The notes: generated by a model from the letters alone, not told the origin. DNA of 8,102 nucleotides from Collinsella aerofaciens (GCA_030841765.1 JAUUSS010000100.1:1-8102), one strand, 5' to 3'. Shown: positions 1 through 5,875, counted from the stretch's first letter. Numbers and translations are program-made.

Positions 1-810
1 GGTTTGGCCGCCGCCAACACCTGTTATTACGAGTGCATGGGCGAGGTGGGCATGTCCACGGCCTCGGTGCTGCTCTACACCTCGCCGGTGTTTGGCGTCA
101 TGCTCGGCCGCGTGCTTTATCGCGAGGACGTGACCCCCAACAAGCTCGTTGCCATTGTCTTTAACATCGTAGGCTGCGTGCTTGCAGTGACCAATGGCGA
201 CCTTTCCGGTTTTCATTTTTCGGTTTGGGGCGTCACGTCGGGCGTGATTGCAGGCCTTTGTGGTGCGTCGCTCGCGGTGTTTAGCCGAATAGCAACCAAG
301 ACGGTCCACCCGCTGGCTGTCACGTTTTGGGGCTTTGTTTTTGGCGGTGCGGTTATGGCAGCTATCGCGGCTCCGTGGCCGGATGTCGCCGCGGCAATGT
401 CGCCACAGCTGCTGCTGCTGTTCCTTGGCTTTGGACTCATCCCCACAGCCGTTGCTTACATCTTATATATGCAGGGTCTGTCCATGGGGCTCGAGACATC
501 GAAAGTTCCCGTCGTAATGTCTTTCGAGACGGTCGTCACCGTACTGGTGGGCATTGGTGTCTACGCCGAGCCCGCCGGCGCGATTAAGGTCCTGGGCATC
601 GTGTTGGTGCTCGCGTCCATCCTGATTATGAACACCGACTTCTCCAAGCTGCGCAACAGTGTGTTTGTCGGTCATGTCATTGAGAGCATGACCTTTAAGC
701 CCAACGCGTGGTGGACCGAAAAATCTCAGGACATGGATCTGTTTAAGGAACGCACCGGCATTGCGCTGGAACCCACCGTACAGGAAAGCCCCTGGTACTT
801 CGTGCGATAG
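1..810 (+). CDS. EamA/DMT-family transporter, 3' part only
   Basis: This is an inner-membrane permease of the drug/metabolite transporter superfamily, truncated by the window edge; the reading frame is open from base 1, so 269 C-terminal residues are seen. About seven hydrophobic segments are visible (roughly residues 18-36, 47-64, 75-95, 105-124, 135-155, 170-188 and 194-211 of the visible part). The last five form the second EamA repeat, including the stretch SFETVVTVLVGIGVYAEP, which fits the conserved helix 8-9 region of the family. After the final helix comes an unusual polar tail of about 58 residues (from about 212) rich in charged and aromatic residues, ending PWYFVR. The substrate cannot be told; the family exports or imports amino acids, nucleosides and other metabolites. 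No clear terminator follows. The PTS operon begins 182 bases downstream with its own control region, so shared transcription is not needed. Confidence 0.85.
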   Translation, partial: GLAAANTCYYECMGEVGMSTASVLLYTSPVFGVMLGRVLYREDVTPNKLVAIVFNIVGCVLAVTNGDLSGFHFSVWGVTSGVIAGLCGASLAVFSRIATKTVHPLAVTFWGFVFGGAVMAAIAAPWPDVAAAMSPQLLLLFLGFGLIPTAVAYILYMQGLSMGLETSKVPVVMSFETVVTVLVGIGVYAEPAGAIKVLGIVLVLASILIMNTDFSKLRNSVFVGHVIESMTFKPNAWWTEKSQDMDLFKERTGIALEPTVQESPWYFVR

Positions 811-924
811 GGGATTGCGCGCAGGGTCTGACCTGGGGTTATCCAGCTAGCGCCGGCCTACCCAGTCCAACGTTTCGAGTACGTTAAACCCGTCAACGGT
901 CGATTTTCACCCGCGAACGGTCTT

Positions 925-930
925 TATACT
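925..930 (+). promoter_or_regulatory. Putative -10 box of the PTS operon promoter
   Basis: TATACT lies 63 bases before the start codon of the EIIAB gene, in a local AT-rich patch within a GC-rich genome. It is one base from the sigma-70 consensus. No good -35 box is seen at 16-18 bases spacing (the region reads GATTTT), so the promoter may need an activator or be regulated. Transcription would start near 936-938, placing the candidate operator at 948-961 just downstream. The rest of 811-924 shows nothing I can name. Confidence 0.4.
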
Positions 931-947
931 AATTAGCAATATAAGCA

Positions 948-961
948 ACGTATAAGACGTC
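948..961. promoter_or_regulatory. Candidate GntR operator before the PTS operon
   Basis: The sequence ACGTATAAGACGTC contains two ACGT half-sites separated by 5 bases. The reverse strand of 7096-7109, before the gntR gene, reads ACGTATATAACGTC, matching at 12 of 14 positions. HutC-type GntR repressors typically bind GT-(4 to 6)-AC palindromes, and both sites contain GT-N5-AC. The site lies just downstream of the putative -10 box, a position suited to repression. The pairing of this regulator with this site is inferred from the shared sequence. Confidence 0.55.
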
Positions 962-992
962 ATAATGACCATAACGAAAAGGAGGAGGCAAG

Positions 993-1916
993 ATGAATCA
1001 GATCATTCTCGCATCTCATGGCGGCCTGGCCGCAGGCGCCAAAGACACGCTCGAGATGGTTCTCGGCGACGTGTCGAACGTCCACGTCGTGTCGCTTGCT
1101 CGTGACGACAAGGAGCCCATCACCAATAAGGTTGAGGCTATGATCGCCACGTTCAACGCGGACGACACCGTCTATGTGCTGACCGATATGCTCGGCAGCT
1201 CGGTCAACAACAACATGGTCGAGCTTTCCAAGAACGGCACGAAGTTCACGGTTGTCAGCGGTTTCAACATCCCGTTGGCGCTCACGCTTGCTATGAGCCC
1301 CGCCCCCGTCAAGGGCGCCGAGCTCGCGGCCCTCATCAATGAGGCCCGCACCGGTCTGACCAACCCCAACGCACCGGTCGAGGCCGCCGCGGCTCCCGCC
1401 AAGAAGGCCAAGGCGTCCCGTCACAGCTCCGGTCCCGCCAAGATCGTCCTCGCACGTCTTGACTACCGTCTGCTGCACGGCCAGGTCGTCTTTACTTGGA
1501 CCACCAAGGTTCAGGCCGAGCGCATCATCGTCGTCGACAACGCTGCCGCCAACGATGACATCAAGAAGGGCGCTCTTAAGCTGGCCAAGCCCCAGGGCGT
1601 GCGCCTGAACGTCTTCACCGTCGAGCGTGCCCTCGCCAAGATGGATAAGCTCAACACCCTCGGCGAGCGCGTCATGTTCGTCTTTGGCAACACTGCCGAG
1701 ATGCTGCAGTTCTGTCAGGGCTACAAGCTCGACGCCATCAACCTGGGCGCCACCGCCAACCACGACGGTGCCGATCAGGTCGGCGGCAAGGACAGCTCCG
1801 TCTTCCTCGACGCCACCCAGAAGGCCGACGTCAACCAGCTGCTCGACATGGGCATCAAGCTCTATGTCCAGCAGACCCCTACGTATCAGAGCGTCGACAT
1901 CGACGCCAAGCTGTAA
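993..1916 (+). CDS. Mannose-family PTS fused EIIA-EIIB component
   Basis: This 307-residue cytoplasmic protein carries the two phosphate-relay domains of a mannose/sorbose-class phosphotransferase system: HPr passes phosphate to EIIA, then EIIB, then to the sugar entering through EIIC/EIID. The EIIA domain is about residues 1-125, with phosphorylatable His9 in LASHGG and the conserved TDMLGSS (64-70). An Ala/Lys-rich flexible linker occupies about 127-148. The EIIB domain is about 149-307, with active His162 in ARLDYRLLHGQV. This is the ManX-type domain order; in the Salmonella gfr system A and B are separate proteins. ATG 993 is preceded by GGAGGAGG at 981-988, an excellent ribosome site. 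It is the first gene of the operon, 36 bases before EIIC. Sugar specificity cannot be read from this protein; the deglycase downstream suggests a fructosamine. Confidence 0.93.
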   Translation: MNQIILASHGGLAAGAKDTLEMVLGDVSNVHVVSLARDDKEPITNKVEAMIATFNADDTVYVLTDMLGSSVNNNMVELSKNGTKFTVVSGFNIPLALTLAMSPAPVKGAELAALINEARTGLTNPNAPVEAAAAPAKKAKASRHSSGPAKIVLARLDYRLLHGQVVFTWTTKVQAERIIVVDNAAANDDIKKGALKLAKPQGVRLNVFTVERALAKMDKLNTLGERVMFVFGNTAEMLQFCQGYKLDAINLGATANHDGADQVGGKDSSVFLDATQKADVNQLLDMGIKLYVQQTPTYQSVDIDAKL

Positions 1917-1921
1917 TCAAC

Positions 1922-1935
1922 CAGGCTTTTGCCTG
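1922..1935 (+). other. Small intercistronic hairpin between EIIAB and EIIC
   Basis: CAGGC-TTTT-GCCTG forms a 5-bp stem with a T4 loop in the 36-base gap, 5 bases before the EIIC ribosome site AAGGAGAAGG (1941-1950). It has no T-tract after it, so it is not a terminator. It could influence mRNA stability or EIIC translation, but a stem this short may be chance. Confidence 0.35.
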
Positions 1936-1952
1936 ACTGAAAGGAGAAGGGT

Positions 1953-2747
1953 ATGAATACGTTCATCAGTGCGGTGCTCGTCGGCCTCGTCGGCGTGTTC
2001 TGCATGTGGGACTCCCGCCTGCTCGGTCGTCTTAACTTCGAGCAGCCCCTCGTTGGCGCTACGCTCGTCGGTCTGCTGCTGGGCGATGTGCCCACCGGCC
2101 TTGCCGTCGGTGCCGCCGTCGAGCTCGTGTCCATGGGCCTGGTGCAGGTCGGCGCCGCCGTTCCGCCCGATATGGTCCTGGGCGGCATCGTGGCCGCTGC
2201 CTTTGCGTGCCTGACCGATGCTTCTGCCGAGACCGCCATGACGATCGCCATCCCGGTCGCCGTCCTGGGTCAGCTCCTCGGCATCGTGTTCCGTTCCATC
2301 ATCGCCGCCCTCACCCATGTGGCAGATAGCGCGATCGATAACGGAAAGTTCAAGACCGCCTATCGTATGCACATCTGCGCCGGCTCCGGTCTGTACGCCA
2401 TCATGTACTTCCTGCCGATCTTCCTCGCCGTCTTTGTTGGCACCGACCTGGTTCAGGCCATCGTCAACATGGTTCCCGAGTGGCTGTCCACTGGTCTTAA
2501 CGTTTCGACCAAGATCATGACCGCCTACGGCTTGGCCCTGCTGCTCACCATGATGATCAAGAAGGGTATGACTCCGTTCCTGTTCATCGGTTTCCTGCTC
2601 GCCGCTTACCTCAACCTGTCCGTCATCGCGGTCGCTCTGATCGGTGTGTGCCTGGCTGTCGTCTTCATGGGCTTCAAGTTCAACGGGTCCCATGCAGCCG
2701 CCGGTGTCGATTCCGACTACGATCCGCTCGAAGACGACGAAGACTAA
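1953..2747 (+). CDS. Mannose/sorbose-family PTS EIIC permease
   Basis: This 264-residue integral membrane protein forms, with EIID, the sugar-translocating channel of the PTS. Hydrophobic segments are evident at about residues 4-19, 33-53, 55-70, 75-88, 95-115, 142-162, 190-203, 207-221 and 223-241. Features of the EII-Sor family (PF03609) include the early GLVGVFCMWDSRLLGR and the GDVPTGLAVGAAVELVSMGL region (44-63). The C-terminal tail is strikingly acidic (DSDYDPLEDDED, 253-264) and cytoplasmic by expectation. The length is normal for the family. ATG 1953 follows AAGGAGAAGG at 1941-1950. The stop codon TAA overlaps the ribosome site of the EIID gene, so the two are probably translationally coupled. 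Confidence 0.93.
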   Translation: MNTFISAVLVGLVGVFCMWDSRLLGRLNFEQPLVGATLVGLLLGDVPTGLAVGAAVELVSMGLVQVGAAVPPDMVLGGIVAAAFACLTDASAETAMTIAIPVAVLGQLLGIVFRSIIAALTHVADSAIDNGKFKTAYRMHICAGSGLYAIMYFLPIFLAVFVGTDLVQAIVNMVPEWLSTGLNVSTKIMTAYGLALLLTMMIKKGMTPFLFIGFLLAAYLNLSVIAVALIGVCLAVVFMGFKFNGSHAAAGVDSDYDPLEDDED

Positions 2748-2760
2748 GGAGGAACACACT

Positions 2761-3594
2761 ATGGCAACCGCAACCAAGGACGTGTCCCTGAACAAGAAGG
2801 TCAGCCAGTTCTTCTGGCGCTCCTGGGCCATCCAGGCCTCTTGGAACTACGAGCGTCAGATGAACATGGGCTTCCTCTACGGCATGGTTCCCACGCTCGA
2901 CCGCCTCTATCCGGACGAGTCCGACCCCAAGCAGCTCGCTGCTAAGAAAGAGGCTTACCACCGTCACATGGCGTTCTACAACTGCACCCCGCAGACGAGC
3001 GCCTTTATCCTGGGCCTCACCGCCTCCATGGAGGAGGAGTACGCCAAGGATCCCGAGAACTTCAACCCCGATTCGATTAACGCGGTCAAGACCTCCCTTA
3101 TGGGCCCGCTTTCCGGCATCGGTGACTCCTTCTTCCAGGGCACCATCCGTGTTATCGCCTTTGGTCTGGGCGTTCAGCTGGCTCAGCAGGGCTCCATCAT
3201 GGGCCCGATCCTGGCCATGCTCATCTCCATCGTCCCCTCTGTGCTGATCACTTGGTTCGCAGCCAAGATGGGCTATCAGGGCGGCCACGAGTACCTGAGC
3301 AAGCTTCAGGGCGGCGACCTCATGGAGAAGCTCATGTATGTCTGCGGCATCGTGGGTCTTATGTCCGTAGGCGGCATGATCGCCACGCTGATCGGCGCCA
3401 CCACCCCGCTGCAGTTCGCTGAGGGCACCGTCGTTATCCAGGACATCCTGGACGGCATGATGCCCCAGATGATCTCCCTTGGCCTCACCGGCCTTATGTA
3501 CTGGCTCATCAAGAAGAACGTCAACACCGGTTGGCTTCTCGTGATCGCCATCGTGGGCGGCATCGCCCTCTCCGCGGCCGGCATCCTGGCCTAG
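2761..3594 (+). CDS. Mannose-family PTS EIID component
   Basis: This 277-residue protein is the EIID partner of EIIC in the membrane complex (PF03613). It shows the family signatures WNYERQMNMGFLYGMVP (28-44) and MGPLSGIGDSFFQGT (114-128). These are followed by C-terminal hydrophobic segments at about 131-140, 147-169, 193-213, 236-250 and 256-276. The start is ATG 2761: AGGAGGA at 2747-2753 overlaps the EIIC stop and stands 7 bases away, and residue 1 onwards matches the usual EIID N-terminus. An in-frame ATG at 2644 would overlap EIIC by 104 bases and adds a low-complexity non-homologous stretch, so I reject it. The 13-base gap to EIIC indicates one transcript. Codon choice is biased to C-ending codons, as in the rest of the operon. 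Confidence 0.94.
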   Translation: MATATKDVSLNKKVSQFFWRSWAIQASWNYERQMNMGFLYGMVPTLDRLYPDESDPKQLAAKKEAYHRHMAFYNCTPQTSAFILGLTASMEEEYAKDPENFNPDSINAVKTSLMGPLSGIGDSFFQGTIRVIAFGLGVQLAQQGSIMGPILAMLISIVPSVLITWFAAKMGYQGGHEYLSKLQGGDLMEKLMYVCGIVGLMSVGGMIATLIGATTPLQFAEGTVVIQDILDGMMPQMISLGLTGLMYWLIKKNVNTGWLLVIAIVGGIALSAAGILA

Positions 3595-3628
3595 TCGCGA
3601 CCAAGCGTCTAACCGCTTTCCCCCGGGG

Positions 3629-3659
3629 GCCTGCCTGGCATCCCATACCCCAGGCAGGC
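3629..3659 (+). other. Stable hairpin after the EIID gene
   Basis: GCCTGCCTGG (3629-3638) pairs perfectly with CCAGGCAGGC (3650-3659) around an 11-base loop. The bases after it (TTCCATCCCC) are only weakly T-rich, so a complete intrinsic terminator is doubtful. It sits 35 bases after the EIID stop and before the deglycase gene. It could be a partial terminator or a 3'-end stabiliser that sets different levels of transporter and enzyme. Confidence 0.6.
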
Positions 3660-3673
3660 TTCCATCCCCAAAA

Positions 3674-3702
3674 TGCGACAATGGGACAGTCCCTTTGTCG
3701 CA
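3674..3702. repeat. 29-base near-perfect palindrome (REP-like)
   Basis: TGCGACAA-T-GGGA-CAG-TCCC-T-TTGTCGCA is a 29-base inverted repeat with one T/T mismatch and a 3-base loop. It lies in the gap between the EIID and deglycase genes. The core GGGACAGTCCCTTTGTC resembles intergenic palindromes I associate from memory with Coriobacteria, and part of it (GTCCCTTT) recurs in the repeat at 4878-4921. It is followed by CATCC, not a T-run, so it is unlikely to be an intrinsic terminator. Confidence 0.65.
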
Positions 3703-3777
3703 TCCTCAACGGGCCGGCGACTCGGTCCAAACCACGGTAACCCTGCGAGCGCCCGGCAATGTGGCGCCGCAAAAATT

Positions 3778-3784
3778 GAAAGGA
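3778..3784 (+). promoter_or_regulatory. Ribosome binding site deciding the deglycase start
   Basis: GAAAGGA ends 9 bases before ATG 3794. It is much too close (no spacer) to the in-frame ATG at 3785. The upstream in-frame TTG at 3695 lies inside the palindrome and has no ribosome site. Confidence 0.7.
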
Positions 3785-3793
3785 ATGTGTCAG

Positions 3794-4777
3794 ATGTACG
3801 AGATCGACCTTAACCTCCCTAAGCAGATCGTCGCTGACGTCCTGTCCAACCACGAGATCCACAGCGTCGCTTTCGTCGGCTGCGGTGCTTCCATGTCCGA
3901 CCTTTACCCCGCCAAGTACTTCCTGGCCAACAACACGGACAAGCTGAACGTTCAGATCTTCACTGCTAACGAGTTCAACTACGACACGCCTTCCTGGGTC
4001 AACGAGCACACCTTCGTGATCACCTGCTCCCTCGGTGGCTCCACGCCCGAGACCGTCGAGGCCAACAAGACCGCCAAGAAGCACAACTGCCCGGTCGTCT
4101 CCCTCACCAACAAGGCTGGCTCCGCTCTGACCGTCGACGCTGACTACGTCATCGTTCACGGCTTCCACGCCAACTTCGCTGCCAAGTGCGAGAAGCCCGG
4201 CTACGCCATCGCTCTTGCTGTCGAGATCCTTCAGCAGACCGAGGGTTATGACCACTACGAGGACATGATCACCGGCCTCACCAACGTCTTCGAGCTCTGC
4301 GAGAACGCCGCTCAGTCCTGCAAGAAGCTCGCCAAGAAGTTCGCCGAGGACTTCAAGGACGACAAGATGATCTACTTCATGGCTTCCGGTGCCTCCGAGA
4401 AGATGGCTTATTCTCACGCCGCCTTCCTGTTCACCGAGATGCAGTGGATCGACGCTGCTGCCTACAACACCGGTGAGTACTTCCACGGCCCGTTCGAGGT
4501 TTCCACCGAGGGTAAGCCCTACGTCTTCTTCATGTCCGATGGCGCTACCCGTCCGATGGACGCCCGCGCCCTCACCTTCCTTAAGCGCATGGGCGCCAAG
4601 GTCGCTCTGATCGACTCCAAGGACTACGGCCTGGCTGACGCCGTGCCCGCGAGCGTCGTCACCTACTTCAACCCGCTGCTGCACCTCGCCGTTATGCGTG
4701 AGTACGGCAACCAGATCGCCGAGGCCCGTCAGCACCCGCTGACCATGCGTCGCTACATGTGGAAGCTTTCCTACTAA
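3794..4777 (+). CDS. SIS-domain fructosamine-6-phosphate deglycase (FrlB/GfrF/FraB-like)
   Basis: This 327-residue cytoplasmic enzyme has two sugar-isomerase (SIS) domains, about residues 10-150 and 170-310. It most resembles deglycases that cleave 6-phosphorylated Amadori compounds (fructoselysine, glucoselysine or fructose-asparagine phosphates) to glucose 6-phosphate plus the free amine. Visible signatures are GCGASMSDLYPAKYFL (29-44), the phosphate-binding CSLGGSTPETVEA (78-90), TGEYFHGPFEV (226-236) and the C-terminal HPLTMRRYMWKLSY. Glu215 and His231 have the 16-residue spacing of the catalytic pair reported for Salmonella FraB (E214, H230, from memory). There is no glutaminase domain, so it is not GlmS. 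It is the last gene of the PTS operon, followed by a strong terminator. All 19 Phe codons are TTC, a sign of high expression. The exact amine partner is unknown; an aldose-ketose isomerase acting on another amino sugar is the main alternative. Confidence 0.85.
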   Translation: MYEIDLNLPKQIVADVLSNHEIHSVAFVGCGASMSDLYPAKYFLANNTDKLNVQIFTANEFNYDTPSWVNEHTFVITCSLGGSTPETVEANKTAKKHNCPVVSLTNKAGSALTVDADYVIVHGFHANFAAKCEKPGYAIALAVEILQQTEGYDHYEDMITGLTNVFELCENAAQSCKKLAKKFAEDFKDDKMIYFMASGASEKMAYSHAAFLFTEMQWIDAAAYNTGEYFHGPFEVSTEGKPYVFFMSDGATRPMDARALTFLKRMGAKVALIDSKDYGLADAVPASVVTYFNPLLHLAVMREYGNQIAEARQHPLTMRRYMWKLSY

Positions 4778-4811
4778 TCACAAGTAAGTAGACCTTACGG
4801 GTTGATTGAGA

Positions 4812-4842
4812 GGGGATGGGGCTTGCGCCCCGTCCCCTTTTT
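4812..4842 (+). terminator. Rho-independent terminator of the PTS-deglycase operon
   Basis: GGGGATGGGGC (4812-4822) pairs with GCCCCGTCCCC (4827-4837), with one T-G wobble and a TTGC loop, followed at once by five T (4838-4842). This is a textbook intrinsic terminator 34 bases after the deglycase stop. It separates the operon from the HAD gene. Confidence 0.92.
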
Positions 4843-4877
4843 GCTCTGGGGAGGGCGTGTCTGTCGCGCCATAAAAC

Positions 4878-4921
4878 CCCAGATAAAACCTACCAAAATA
4901 AACCTGTCCCTTTTTGGCAGG
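4878..4921. repeat. 44-base intergenic repeat, copy 1
   Basis: The 44 bases match 7011-7054 at 40 positions. Both begin CCCAGATAAAACCTACC and both carry an internal inverted repeat: CCTACCAAAA here faces TTTTGGCAGG, with one A/C mismatch that copy 2 lacks. The hairpin ends immediately before the HAD ribosome site (GGGAGGAG, 4923-4930), so it could affect HAD translation as well as being a repeated element. Confidence 0.85.
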
Positions 4922-4922
4922 T

Positions 4923-4930
4923 GGGAGGAG
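4923..4930 (+). promoter_or_regulatory. Ribosome binding site deciding the HAD start
   Basis: GGGAGGAG touches ATG 4931 with no spacer but stands 6 bases before ATG 4937. The second ATG is therefore preferred, and it gives the usual MIKAVLFDMDG start of the family. Confidence 0.7.
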
Positions 4931-4936
4931 ATGCGT

Positions 4937-5566
4937 ATGATCAAGGCAGTGCTGTTTGATATGGACGGCGTGCTGGTCGATACCGAGTGGTTCTACAACC
5001 GTCGCCGCGTGGCGTTTATGGAGGAGAAGGGCTTCCACTTTGACGAGATCCCCGATCTTTCGGGGTCTAACGAGCCCGCCATTTGGGAGGCGCTGGTGCC
5101 CGACGATATTGAGCTGCGCGAGCGCCTGCGCGTGGAGTACAAGCAGGTCTACAGCCCGGACCACCCCGTTCCGTATGCCGAGCTGCTCAACGAGCAGACG
5201 GAGCCGGTGATGCGCAAGTTGCACGAGCGCGGCGTGAAGTGTGCCATCGCGAGCTCGTCTTATCGTGAGCTCATTGACGAGCTGGTAGAGATTGCCGGTA
5301 TCGCCGATGTGCTGGACTACACCATCAGCGGTCACGAGTGCAGTGCGTTTAAGCCCGACCCCGAGATCTACCTGCGTGCCATGGAGGCGCTAGGGGTGGA
5401 GCCTGCCGAGTGCCTGGTTATAGAGGATTCGCCTTTGGGCATCGAGGCTGGTAAGCGCTCCGGCGCCCGCGTCCTGGCGCTGCGTCCGCACGAGGGTGTC
5501 AACCTCGATCAATCGCGAGCCGATGCCGTTATCGATAATCTGACCGACATTTTGGCCGCTTTGTAG
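4937..5566 (+). CDS. HAD-superfamily phosphatase, beta-phosphoglucomutase type
   Basis: This 209-residue cytoplasmic hydrolase or mutase carries all four haloacid dehalogenase motifs: motif I DMDGVLVDTE (8-17, nucleophile Asp8 and acid/base Asp10), motif II Ser in CAIASSSY, motif III Lys in FKPDPEIYL, and motif IV VIEDSPLGIEAGKRSG. The helical cap between motifs I and II (about 18-85) places it in subclass I with beta-phosphoglucomutase and small sugar-phosphate phosphatases. Length is normal. It lies after the operon terminator and behind an intergenic repeat, so it is probably transcribed separately or by readthrough; I see no convincing promoter. A role in dephosphorylating a sugar phosphate from the neighbouring pathway is possible but unsupported by sequence, since substrates of this family cannot be read from motifs. 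Confidence 0.9.
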   Translation: MIKAVLFDMDGVLVDTEWFYNRRRVAFMEEKGFHFDEIPDLSGSNEPAIWEALVPDDIELRERLRVEYKQVYSPDHPVPYAELLNEQTEPVMRKLHERGVKCAIASSSYRELIDELVEIAGIADVLDYTISGHECSAFKPDPEIYLRAMEALGVEPAECLVIEDSPLGIEAGKRSGARVLALRPHEGVNLDQSRADAVIDNLTDILAAL

Positions 5567-5569
5567 CGT

Positions 5570-5617
5570 CAATCCGCCGCGAGAAGCACTGATTCACGCG
5601 TCTTTTGCTGCGGATTG
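5570..5617 (+). terminator. Possible stem-loop terminator of the HAD gene
   Basis: CAATCCGC (5570-5577) pairs with GCGGATTG (5610-5617) across a 32-base loop that contains a further CGCG...CGCG pairing. It begins 4 bases after the HAD stop. The bases after it (GCTTAATTTGTC) are only modestly T-rich, so termination is uncertain. Confidence 0.4.
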
Positions 5618-5663
5618 GCTTAATTTGTCATCTATTTGGATCCGTTTGGCTTCGATTCGGACT

Positions 5664-5782
5664 AAGTGAGTAGACTTTTTGGTGCAAGACGAGCACAAAG
5701 CGCATCTGCTCTAGTAAAACCGCAGGTCACAGGGGTGGCGGTTTTGGGTGTGCTCTGCAGGTCGCGTAAAGTCTACTCACTT
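5664..5782. repeat. 119-base element of nested inverted repeats, structured RNA or MITE-like
   Basis: Three complementary blocks are nested symmetrically. The outer 15-bp arms are AAGTGAGTAGACTTT (5664-5678) and AAAGTCTACTCACTT (5768-5782). After exactly 12 bases on each side come GAGCACA (5691-5697) and TGTGCTC (5749-5755). The core is AAAACCGC (5716-5723) and GCGGTTTT (5738-5745) around a 14-base G-rich loop. An alternative stem is possible, since GAGCA (5691-5695) can also pair with TGCTC (5707-5711). No open frame of note lies inside. It occupies the 354-base gap between HAD and YitT. It could be a small non-autonomous mobile element with terminal inverted repeats or a structured RNA. I do not recognise a known family. 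Confidence 0.7.
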
Positions 5783-5866
5783 GTTATTTGGGCCTTTGGT
5801 CGTGGGGTTGCTGGTCCCGCTTTGGTTGTCGAGGGAGGGTGAATTGAAGCGCCCCCGCATGCTCCG

Positions 5867-5875
5867 TGCTACAAT
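5867..5875 (+). promoter_or_regulatory. Extended -10 promoter of the YitT gene
   Basis: TGCTACAAT is an extended -10 element (TG-N-TACAAT) ending 45 bases before the GTG start. A possible -35, TTGAAG (5844-5849), has a 20-base spacer, longer than ideal, which the extended -10 could compensate. The rest of 5783-5866 shows nothing I can name. Confidence 0.6.

Noticed and set aside
822..835. Terminator hairpin after the EamA gene
   Set aside because: Only a 4-bp stem (CAGG/CCTG) is possible and no T-tract follows.
960..1763. Long reverse-strand open frame opposite the EIIAB gene
   Set aside because: It is antisense to a clear PTS gene and low in complexity (Gly, Val, Asp, Leu-rich). It shows no family motif, as expected of shadows in GC-rich DNA.
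2644..2760. N-terminal extension of EIID to ATG 2644
   Set aside because: It overlaps EIIC by 104 bases and adds a Ser/Thr-rich shadow. ATG 2761 has AGGAGGA before it.
1917..2831. Long reverse-strand open frame opposite EIIC
   Set aside because: It is rich in His, Asp, Gly and Gln with no domain signature, and lies opposite a gene with clear EIIC motifs and a good ribosome site.
2680..3681. Long reverse-strand open frame opposite EIID
   Set aside because: The composition is that of an antisense shadow, and EIID on the + strand is certain.
3695..3793. N-terminal extension of the deglycase to TTG 3695
   Set aside because: It would start inside a palindrome, has no ribosome site, and adds residues unlike any SIS protein. 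ATG 3794 has GAAAGGA at good spacing.
3521..4735. 404-codon reverse-strand open frame opposite the deglycase
   Set aside because: It is longer than the real gene but highly biased (Val, Gly, Asp, Leu) and without motifs. The + strand gene has SIS signatures and a proper ribosome site.
4802..4936. N-terminal extension of the HAD protein
   Set aside because: It would translate the operon terminator and the intergenic repeat. HAD proteins begin just before motif I.
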